Source: Macropodus opercularis (taxonomy: Eukaryota; Chordata; Actinopteri; Anabantiformes; Osphronemidae). Taken from it: a stretch of DNA of 64,000 bases. The position numbers and the translations under genes are program-made. This document shows, piece by piece, positions 9,792 through 19,100 of the stretch. Below the pieces are notes generated by a model. It saw only the letters and a list, made by a program, of their open reading frames with translations. It made no database searches and was not told the origin of the DNA. The stretch covers positions 9,157,501-9,221,500 of the forward strand of contig CM061096.1 of NCBI GenBank assembly GCA_030770545.1, read 5' to 3'. Each line of letters starts with the position of its first letter. The stretch's first letter is position 1.

Positions 9792-11940
9792 TCACAGCTC
9801 CATCACCTCCTCCAGTTTTTGGCTGAGAATCACGTCATGACCCTGAAACTTAAAGTATCCAACAAATTTCTTCTTCTGGAGCAACAAAGGGAACCAGAGG
9901 ATGTCGTCAGCCCACATCTGACTGAAAGGAATTTGGTCACAGTCAAACCACTGAGGCCTCATTTCTGGAAAAATAAGAAAGTAATTACATCCCTGGAGCA
10001 AACTCACATTTTATAATGTGCCTTGTGAGTCTTTTGGAGATTGGAGGAGAATTTCACTTTGTGCCACCCCCAGCTCATCTCAATTATTGTCCACTACATA
10101 GTGGGAATTATTAATAATTGACTAAAGCTGCACAGGGACTTAACATTTAGAAGAAGCTGCCAGACACTGTAATATACTGCTGAAAATAACACTTCCAGCT
10201 CATTTCTCTATCTAAACAGAAACCTTTCATCTCTGGCTGAAATGTAGTTTCAAGCTTTGCACAGGGGCTCATGGAAAAAGTCTGAAACTACCCTTTTCTA
10301 ATTGAAATATTTTTAACTCTTCTTCTGTCAATATCCACGTTGTTTACTGACATATTTTACGCAGGGGTTCCTTCAATTGAGCCCTTTAACTCACTGAGCC
10401 GCTGTTTTCTGTTAACTCTCTCTCTCCTCGAAGGCTGAGTCCAACATAGGTTTTTGGTTTGACACATCTAATTGATTAATTAATTTGCTGCCTGGATCCT
10501 TAATCTGTATTATTTTCTTATCCATAGCCATAATCTGGATATATTGTGAACCCAAACGCTTTTCATCTTGTGTCAGTTAAAGTTTGGATGCCCATAGAAA
10601 TATGATTAAAGGAAGTTGAGATAAAGAGGAACCAGACTTTTGCAGTATTACAGGGGTTTTTACACATCAGTTACTTGGAAATATTTACACCAAACATAGA
10701 AAGTTCCCCTTCATCTCCAAAATGCATAGATCATTTTTGTCAACGAGTGGCACTTCTCTTTTTAAAAGATAATGCTTTCCAGAACCACTGTGACTAAACA
10801 ATGACAGTGCTAAAAAAACCAACACATTTCTAATTTGAATTCAATCATCAGTCACTTTAGCCTATACTGTTGTTGTGTTGTGTTCCTGCCTTTTTCAAGC
10901 TTTAGACCAGAAACAAGACACATAAAGACTAAACTTGTACACAACCTACTTTAAGTTTTTCACAGTTCGGTGTGGTGCCGTTGGAATCATACCGTCTGAT
11001 TCTGTTGGTTCTCCGTTGTAAGTGTCAGCTCTGAAGATATGGACGTCGAGCAGCTCTGTCTCGCCAACAAATTCAAATTTGATATTTCCGACCTTCTCCA
11101 TAGCGTCGACAGTGAGTCCGCTTTCTTCATACAGTTCTCTAAAAATGAAAACATCAAATACATTTTTGATTTTGTGCATTTTTAAAACACGCTCACAGAA
11201 AACGTCCTACAGACACTAGAACAGCTAAAAGTGGTGACCTTGATTTTTAAATATGTGCCTTATGTGATTTTAAATACTCCTGTAGCTCAACCAGACCCTA
11301 AATCTTGACCATCAAATAACATATTTTCACAGTGTGGAGATGATGACTGGGTTCAGCTCAATAAGACAAACACCTGCTAGAAGTCAGAGGTTAAATAAGA
11401 CAGTATTTAGACCTTTATATTCCCTTTAGTTCCATCGTGTAAACACCACAATCCTGAGAAATCACTGAGCAGGTCTTTCTTTCGCGTTTGAGAGAAAACA
11501 GCCAGCGACAGAGCCTGGCTGCCTTCAGGGCTTCCTTCCTTCGGCTTTGGGACCAACTTCCTTCAGATGACGGATCACGTGTCCACATTCAACATTTGTT
11601 TACTATTTCAAGCTGACACATTGGGGGGAAATAGGCTCATATTTCCCCACATATCTGCTTGTTACAAAAAATACACAAATCAAACAAACCTTCATTTTCA
11701 CCAAAACATGCATATGTACATTTTATACTGAGGGAGGTGTGGATACTGATTTTCATGAAACTTTTATTTATTGCATTTTTGAATTTACCTTTTTGCAGCA
11801 CATTCAATAGTCTCTCCGTTTTGGACTTTGCCCCCAAACCCGTTCCACTTCCCAGCCCCGAATCCGCGCTTCTTCATGCCCAACAGAACCCTGTTCGGCT
11901 GGACCACCAGAACCAGGGTCAGCAGCTTGGAGCGCAGCAT
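9792..11940 (-). CDS. nudt1: 8-oxo-dGTP diphosphatase MTH1 (3 coding exons)
   Basis: Minus-strand exons in transcript order are 11940-11789, 11138-10993 and 9964-9792. They join in phases 2 and 1 into 156 residues, the length of the main human isoform. MTH1 hydrolyses 8-oxo-dGTP, 2-OH-dATP and related oxidised nucleotides to monophosphates, keeping them out of nuclear and mitochondrial DNA. The Nudix box (G-x5-E-x7-REUxEExGU) is complete from G37 to L59, split by intron 1 between its E and RE parts. Asn33, Trp117 and the Asp119-Asp120 pair that read the damaged base in the human enzyme are all present in collinear positions. Introns: 9965-10992 and 11139-11788. The start MLRSKLLTL aligns with human MGASRLYTL; the frame stays open upstream, but that sequence is probably leader and intron. 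The gene shares a divergent promoter with MRM2. Confidence 0.95.
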
Positions 11941-11945
11941 CTCAC

Positions 11946-12036
11946 CTGATGGAGGAAGTGGGGGGGGTCTAAGCGTGGCACGAACACACTGTAAACACTG
12001 CATAAAGCAACAGTAGCTGAGAGCTAACACACGTAC
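11946..12036 (-). other. nudt1: Small intron in the NUDT1 5' leader (predicted)
   Basis: On the minus strand a donor GAGG|GTACGTG (exon end at 12037) and an acceptor CCATCAG|GTGAG (exon start at 11945) flank 91 bases just upstream of the start codon. Removing them would join a noncoding first exon (about 12,037-12,190) to the coding exon five bases before the ATG. A noncoding first exon is usual for this gene in vertebrates. The splice sites are seen; their use is inferred. Confidence 0.5.
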
Positions 12037-12149
12037 CCTCTGCCGTGTGACCAACAATCTGAAAAACCGCAAATGTGACGCGATCGATGATTGAGAACTG
12101 TCGCAATTCTGTTAATTCATCACAGTAGGTACAAAACAATACTCCACGT

Positions 12150-12600
12150 TGAATAACTCCCGCGTGCAGCCCGACTGACGTCCTCACGTGATGCGCTGAC
12201 GCGTAAAAACACGGATAGGACTCATCAACGCGACACTGGTAACGGCAGGCCCATCGTTTGTTATATAGATCGGATTAATGTGTCACGGAATGATCTTGCT
12301 CGACTAGAAACTGTAGACGGGTCTTCTAGTCAAACAGACAAAAACAGATGAAAAAGTAACCCACAGTGTGGCAAAACACACATAAAGCTATAAAATATAT
12401 ACTGCAAATAAATGTCTTATATTATATATAAACAATAAATGCATGAATACTGTACATTTTTTAGTTGCAATCTATATAGGAAGACATTTCGGGTAGGACC
12501 TATTGTAGTTAGTATTTTGCAGGAAGGGGACACGTATAGTAGTTGCACATTAGAGTTTTTCCACAAATGAAGCGTTGCATTTTCACGCAAGCGCAGTTGG
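12150..12600. promoter_or_regulatory. Divergent promoter between NUDT1 and MRM2
   Basis: The two genes are transcribed away from each other from this interval, as in human. It holds a perfect TCACGTGA palindrome (12184-12191), nearby TGACGT (12176) and TGACGC half-sites, and CpGs clustered between about 12,040 and 12,250. The part nearer MRM2 (12,300-12,550) is AT-rich, with no coding content. TCACGTGA is a high-affinity site for USF and MITF/TFE factors. The exact transcription starts are unknown. Confidence 0.55.
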
Positions 12601-12623
12601 ACATGCTGTTCGCAACTTACACA

Positions 12624-15006
12624 ATGAGAGCAACGTGGTTCAGCTGTTGGCTGAGCAGACGTATCCACTTGTCTCCATGTGTGATGAAGAAGCTAAAGGG
12701 TAAAACTCCAGCGGAACAGCGCTGGTTAACCCGACAGCTCAAAGACCCGTATGTCAAAGCTTCTCGCGCGCAGAACTTCCGGTGCAGGAGCGCATTCAAG
12801 CTGCTGGAGATCGATGACAGGTTCAGGCTCCTACAGCCGGGACACAGTGTGGTGGACTGCGGGGCTGCACCCGGAGCCTGGAGCCAGGTGGCGACTCAGA
12901 GGGTCAACGCAGCCGGGACAGGTGAGACCAGGAACAAGTGAGACCAGGAACAGGTGAGACCAGGGACAGGTGAGACCAGGAACAAGTGAGACCAGGAACA
13001 GGTGAGACCAGGAACAAGTGAGACCAGGAACAGGTGAGACCAGCGACAGGTGAGACCAGGGACAAGTGAGACCAGGAACAAGCGAGACCAGGGACAGGTG
13101 AGACCAGGAACAAGTCAGACCAGGGACAGGTGAGAACAGGAATAAGTGAGACCAGGAACAAGTCAGACCAGGGACAAGTGAGACCAGGGACAGGTGAGAC
13201 CAGGGACAGGTGAGACCAGGGACAGGTGAGACCAGGAACAGGTGAGACCAGGAACAGGTGAGACCAGGAACAGGTGAGACCAGGGACAGGTGAGACCAGG
13301 AACAAGTGAGACCAGGAACAGGTGAGACCAGGAACAGGTGAGACCAGCGACAGGTGAGACCAGGGACAAGTGAGACCAGGAACAAGCGAGACCAGGAACA
13401 AGTCAGACCAGGGACAGGTGAGAACAGGAATAAGTGAGACCAGGAACAAGTCAGACCAGGGACAAGTGAGACCAGGGACAGGTGAGACCAGGGACAAGTG
13501 AGACCAGGGACAAGTGTGACCAGGGACAGGTGAGACCAGGAACAGGTGAGACCAGGGACAGGTGAGACCAGGAACAAGTGAGACCAGGAACAGGTGAGAC
13601 CAGGGACAAGTGAGACCAGGAACAAGTCAGACCAGGGACAAGTGTGACCAGGGACAGGTGAGACCAGGAACAGGTGAGACCAGGGACAGGTGAGACCAGG
13701 GACAGGTGAGACCAGGAACAGGTGAGACCAGGGACAGGTGAGACCAGGAACAAGTGAGACCAGGAACAGGTGAGACCAGGAACAGGTGAGACCAGGGACA
13801 AGTGAGACCAGGAACAAGTCAGACCAGGGACAAGTGTGACCAGGGACAGGTGAGACCAGGAACAGGTGAGACCAGGGACAGGTGAGACCAGGGACAAGTG
13901 AGACCAGGGACAAGTGAGACCAGGGACAGGTGAGACCAGGAACAAGTCAGACCAGGAACAAGTCAGACCAGGAACAGGTGAGACCAGGAACAGGTGAGAC
14001 CAGGGACAGGTGGACACATCAGACTGTGGTCGAATGACAGAAAAACAACATATTAGTCATTGGTTTTCATACTGACACTTACTTATTAGTCAGTCTTTAC
14101 ACATCTGCTCATAAAAATCTAATGAAATGAGGAGGCGGTTATGTGGGAATAAAAAAACAACATTTTGATTTCAGAGGTAGTGGAAATACACAAACTCTAT
14201 ATTTAATTATGTATTAAAATTGCCTCAGAACTTCACTCTAGTACCATAGCTGTATGTGGTTATTACAATAATAAGAAAGCAATACAAGTTTTAATAACAA
14301 AATATATTACCTTAATTAAATGTTACACAGAAGTTGTTTTATTCGGTTTTATTCTATAATATACATAAAGTAGTAACGTGTGTGGTTTTTTGTGTAGTTG
14401 AGTATCAGTTAAAACAAGCTGTGAAGGGTACTGTAATAAGTCTTATTTCATATTTATTGCTGTCTTGCTCCAATATAGGAGAGACTAACTGTTCTAGTTT
14501 TAGGTTTTCAGCTTTACCTAGAACCGTCATCATCCAAACCCCTGACGAGCAACAAGTATTTTTCATCCATCCTAGACCCAGAGTTACCACGTGGAACGGT
14601 TGTGGGCATTGATCTGCTGAATATACCTCCTCTGGACGGAGCCCACTTCCTGTGCAGCCACGATGTCACCGACCCCGCCACGCACGCCAAGCTGCTGGAG
14701 CTGCTCCCCCACGGCCAGTCCCACGTCATCCTGAGCGACATGGCTCCCAACGCCAGCGGCTTCCGAGAGATGGACCACGAGAAGCTCATCGCGATGTGTT
14801 TGTCTTTGATAGACCTGGCTGAAAAGACTTTACAGCCAGGAGGTTCGCTGCTGTGTAAATACTGGGATGGAGTCCTTGTTCATAAGCTCCAGGAGAGGCT
14901 CTCGAGTGTGTTCAGCAGTGTTCGGACTTTGAAGCCAAACGCCAGCAGAAAAGATTCGTCTGAGAGATATTTCCTCGCTAGAATGTACAGAAAGCCAGTG
15001 AAGTGA
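12624..15006 (+). CDS. mrm2: Mitochondrial 16S rRNA 2'-O-methyltransferase MRM2 (2 coding exons)
   Basis: Exons 12624-12921 and 14576-15006 join in phase 1 into 242 residues (human 246). MRM2, of the FtsJ/RrmJ family, methylates the ribose of a uridine in the A-loop of mitochondrial 16S rRNA late in large-subunit assembly. The catalytic tetrad is complete: Lys59 (RSAFKLLE), Asp154 (ILSDMAPN), Lys194 (LLCKYWDG) and Glu229 (SSERYF). The SAM-binding loop DCGAAPGAWSQVA is at 78-90. The N-terminal 25 residues are rich in Arg/Lys and hydrophobics without acids, fitting a mitochondrial presequence. The start at 12624 has A at -3 and gives the family length; in-frame ATGs at 12567 and 12603 are alternatives. 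The acceptor at 14575 was chosen because it restores GTDPELPRGTVVGIDLL, collinear with human. Other AGs at 14503 and 14511 would add residues or break the frame. The intron holds a large minisatellite. Confidence 0.93.
12922..14009 (+). repeat. 68-copy 16-bp minisatellite made of the MRM2 splice donor
   Basis: The array starts at the first base of MRM2 intron 1 and runs for 1,088 bp, which is 68 units of exactly 16 bp in uninterrupted register. A partial unit follows at 14010. The consensus is GTGAGACCAGGRACAR. The unit start is the donor GTGAGA, and its end (GGGACAG) equals the last seven bases of exon 1. By my count 55 units begin GTGAGA; the others begin GTCAGA (8), GTGTGA (3) or GCGAGA (2). 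Variant patterns recur: the rare GTGAGAACAGGAATAA unit occurs at 13130 and 13418 within similar blocks, and GTGTGA units occur at 13514, 13642 and 13834. This points to block duplications. The plus strand is purine-rich with GG/GGG runs every few bases. Confidence 0.97.
14013..14575 (+). other. mrm2: Remainder of MRM2 intron 1
   Basis: Ordinary AT-rich intron sequence between the minisatellite and the acceptor. A pyrimidine-containing tract (TATTTTTCATCCATCCTAG) ends at 14575. Upstream AGs at 14503 and 14511 also follow T-rich tracts and could act as alternative acceptors. The one at 14503 would keep the frame and insert 24 residues. Confidence 0.6.
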
Positions 15007-16110
15007 CTATGACAAATTTTCTGGAAGAGCCCTGTGTGTTTTTGATGAGTAAATAGTCTTATGATGGTGGGGAGGCTCACCTACTGACTTTAATCAAAAG
15101 GTGGCACTGTTGAGTTATCAGTTAGACTCGCAGCAGTTTCAGGCGCTCTACATACTGTTAGTGTTGATTTTTATTCCCGTAAACTCAACATAATAGCATC
15201 AGTGAGTCAGTAATATGTAAACCTATGCAAGAATCATGAGTTTGAGATTCCTCAAGAGCCCAATGATGTGTCCTCTCTGAAGTTATTGTTTGCCCCACAG
15301 TGTTTGTTCAATGCTCGCTTTGGTATTTGCCTTGTTGCAGAAAGTCATTTACCAGTTGTGCTTATGCTAATAATTTGCACTGCCAGCCATGTAGAAATAT
15401 GTAATCATTCTCTCATTGAGAGTTTATGAAGGCAAAACCTAACGCATAAGAGCCACATACAGCATGACTAATGGGAAGTGGGATGATACTGAAGCTTGGC
15501 ACGCTGCGAGTGTTGATGGGCTCCGCTCTCTGACAGCTGAGAGATGGCCATTTCCTGGGAAAATGTGTTCTGGCCAGTGCGCTGAAGTTTGTTCTGTAAA
15601 TCGCTGCAGTGAACACAAGGAGAAAGTAGTTTATTTTGTTTGTTTCTATGCTTTCTCATACTGATTTGATTCCATTTTGACCAGAGTTTTGAACCACTTT
15701 AAAAAGACTTTTCTAGCAGAGAGCAAGTCGTATATTAAATGCCACATAAATCTATATACAGATCCGTTGTATAGACTGTGCTACTGTAGTTGTGCGATCT
15801 ATGTGATTGTTGGCTTAATGTCTAAAGACTACAGTCGCAAGGATCTTAGCACGACAATTGAGGTTCTGTGCAAGTGCATTTTCTTAATGCAACAGCTCCT
15901 GTGTATGTGCCAATAAGTATTCTCCTCTTTTTGTGTCTCTGTTATAGCAGACATTAGACAGAGGTAGAGCCTGACGCACAACAAGGATCCCGGCTGAGTA
16001 AGGTTGTTGTTACAGGTGGGCACATCAACCCCAAAACCACCACAGTTCCCGCCGTGAACAAAGAACTGAACATACGCATTCTGAGTGGTTATCCACATAA
16101 TAAATAACAT
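15007..16110 (+). other. Region downstream of MRM2, probable 3' untranslated sequence at its start
   Basis: Noncoding sequence follows the MRM2 stop. The first canonical plus-strand AATAAA is near 16,099. Weaker variants (AGTAAA near 15,047 and ATTAAA near 15,735) could be used earlier, so the end of the transcript is undefined. Open frames of 60-96 codons here match nothing I know. Confidence 0.35.
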
Positions 16111-19100
16111 TTTGATCATGTTTTTTATCTTTGATGCCTTTACTATGTGAAACCAAACGTTCTAAATGTAAGAAGAACCAAAATCAAAAGCTCGTTGATG
16201 AAGACTGAGCCACGTTACGAAGATGTTAGAAGCTGTGCTCTGCTATTGCTCACAACTTATTGTTGTTAAGCCGAACACGTGAATTTTCAGATCCCTCGAT
16301 GAAATAAATGCTGAGTGACGCATTGCATTGATTTATAGAAGCTTGTGGAGCTGAGGTTCACTTGGAAGTAAAGACTCCAGTTACACCCCATGAATGAAGA
16401 GTAAGCATGTCATTCAGTTTCAGAAGTAGCAGTACAACTATTTTCTGTCTTTCCAGATCAGAGCTGATTTCCTTCAAGCTTAGAGGGAATTTTCTCATTT
16501 CTTATGAAAAGGAACTGTCAAATTACAGATGAGTTAACAATGTTATTCTAATCCAATTTTTTCTAAATGAATTATTAAAGCCAGACAATTCCACGAAATG
16601 AAAATTAGAACCTTCATCAAACATGAATTTGCATTTATGGCAGCAAAGGTAGAGATGGTTCACATGAATAAATTAATAAGGAAGCTATTTGGCTTTTCTA
16701 TCTCAGGAGCGATGAGTTTAATACAGTATGAACTGAAACATTCGTACCTCTTGGTAAAATTAACTGCAGAGATGAGGGACTGACCTCTAAAGATTATTGT
16801 TTGCATTGAATGGGAGCAGTCATGCCTGTTGATGAAGCTGATAGTGAAAGATGTGAACAGATGACCAATTTTACTTCTCATTACTTGTTGATTATTCGGC
16901 CCTTTGCTATTTAGATTTAAATTATTCCAAAATTACTGTGGGATTTATGTAAATTCCACTGGAGCCGAACACTCAGGCTCAGGATGAATGATGATTCAAT
17001 CATAGGTTAATTCATTCTACTCTGGCCAGCTGCAGGTATAGATGTAAATATTAGTATAAAATGAGAGAGAAACAGTTGGAGAGATAGATTCTAAACTCAA
17101 ATGTTATTTAGGGCATCAAAATCAACGCATATTGAAATATAAAGTGCAGCCTGTGTGTTATGACACAGCCTTTGGGTGGAAAGTGTTTCTTACAGGTTAT
17201 GAATAAAATTGTGTTCACTTCAGTATGTTGTTACATCTGCCTGTTCCTGGTGTTAAAAGCCTGCAGAGAAGCTCTTGAATGATTTGAAGTCTGCATTGTT
17301 TTGTTGTTCCTCCACCTGCATCGTTTTATTGAATCTGTGCGGCTGGACGTCGGAACAATTTGGTAAATGTCACCATTTTCACATGCAAACTACCAAATGA
17401 TGTTTATGAGACACTTCGATTAGCATTTTGTATGAGAAGCAATGTTTCGTTTTAAATTTCTCTCCGTCTCAATAATGAAACCCAAGTCTTTTTAATATTG
17501 ACACACTGGAAGTCTCAAGTTTACAGGAAATTAAATATAATATCATTTCTAACCATCGTGCCATTCATTCCCTTGGCTGACCCGACTTACCAAAATGAAT
17601 TGCTCGTCTGACAACATTCATCACTCCCCGAGCCTGTCCCTGAATGTTAGCAGACTGAGCCAAGCAGGCGTTCACTGACACAAAGTAATGACTGCTATTA
17701 TGATGATAATTTTATACCATTGCCGCAGATAAATGATTCTGAAATCACAGACACTGTGATGACTGTTTCATTGGTACACCTTATGGTTTATGATGCAGAT
17801 ACCATTTGACATAATGGCACTGAAATGTCCCTGTAAACCCACCAAGTCTCTCAGAAAATGTGGGAGATTAAAATGAAACATGCAATTAAAACATTCACGC
17901 CTGTTCAGACATGATATTGAAGCTGCAGCGTCTCACACTGTTGACGCACCGTTGTTTCTGCCTCTGGTTCTATCAGACAAAAGGACACATGTCACTGAAT
18001 GATCATGAAATCTCCTGTTGATCTTTGCTTTGTTGAGGTTGCCGCAGCCGTGCAGAAAAATGTCAGCAACGTTATTGAAAACAGGGTGAAGGATGGTTGA
18101 GGGAGGAGGGTTAAAGATACGAGGGAAAAACAAAGCGCACCGTGATCCCGGTGGCACCATTTTGCATCCCTATATCTACTGACATTTACTGGCAGGAACG
18201 GAAAAGTGATGACATATGAAAAGCCACAGATAATAACTATATGTTAACTTTCTTATTGCAAATGTCCAAAACTTTATATAATATGGTAGCAAGGGCCAAA
18301 GCCATGTAAAAATGAGAAACAAACTAACTAGAAACTAACTAATCGAGGTTTAAGTGAGACAGAATCTTTAGATTTTATATGTGTAAAGCAGTGACAGCTC
18401 AGACTGAAGATGAGGATGATCTGAATAGATGGTTACTGTCCTAAAACGTTGGTGCACTGAGACGCTGTCATTTTCAGCTACAAATTAACTTTGCTTGACT
18501 TCACTTCACATCTTTCATTCTCTGCGCAGAGGTTCCAGTGATCCATTGTTTGTCCAGCGTTAGCAAAGCCTTGCGCTGCACCATCACTGTTTCAGAGGCT
18601 GCAAAAGTCTCCCTGCTTCACAGTGCTGTGCGAGAAAAGCAGAAAAATGGAATCTAAGTTTTAATTGGATTTTTGTTTTGTTCTCCGTGTAATTAACTTG
18701 TCACGGGACAGGTGGGGAGGTGTCCTGTGGGAATCGTGGGGCCGATCTGCTGACTGGTGGACAGAAAAATGAGAAAGTACAGCTGGGAATGAGGACTGGA
18801 CAGAGGACAGATGGCGCAAGGGTAGTGCTTTGACGTCTTACTTACACTGGACTTACAGAAATACACATTTTCTCCTAACAATGAAATGTTTTAGTTGTTG
18901 GGACTGAATTCCACTTGTTTTAGCCATTATTTAAATCTCAGGGCAGGCTAGGAGGGAAGTATAAAGTCTGGAATGATTCTCGAACCATCTGGATTATCAG
19001 AAAGTGAGAGAGGAAGCAGGGGAGTCTTTCGGAGTCCACCTGCTCATTAATCTTTCTAAAGATGCTGAAGGCAGGACTTGACGTGGTTGTGCGGTGCACG

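Noticed and set aside
11941..12072. N-terminal extension of NUDT1 in the same frame upstream of 11940
   Set aside because: The extension crosses a plausible acceptor and donor of a 91-bp leader intron and is not conserved with the main 156-residue form. Minor isoforms cannot be excluded.
12922..14009. Possible CRISPR array
   Set aside because: There are no unique spacers between repeats, units are directly adjacent and only 16 bp, and the host is a vertebrate. It is a minisatellite.
12831..14017. Long minus-strand open frames (up to 360 codons) encoding a perfect-looking 16-residue repeat
   Set aside because: The complement of the 16-bp minisatellite unit has no stop in any of the three frames, so every minus frame stays open automatically. 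The repeat peptide is just three DNA units read in sequence. There is no promoter, start context or homology to support a gene.
14504..14575. Use of the AG at 14503 or 14511 as the MRM2 exon 2 acceptor
   Set aside because: The AG at 14511 breaks the frame. The AG at 14503 keeps it but adds 24 residues that have no counterpart in the human enzyme. The AG at 14575 gives a collinear GTDPxxP...GIDLL segment.
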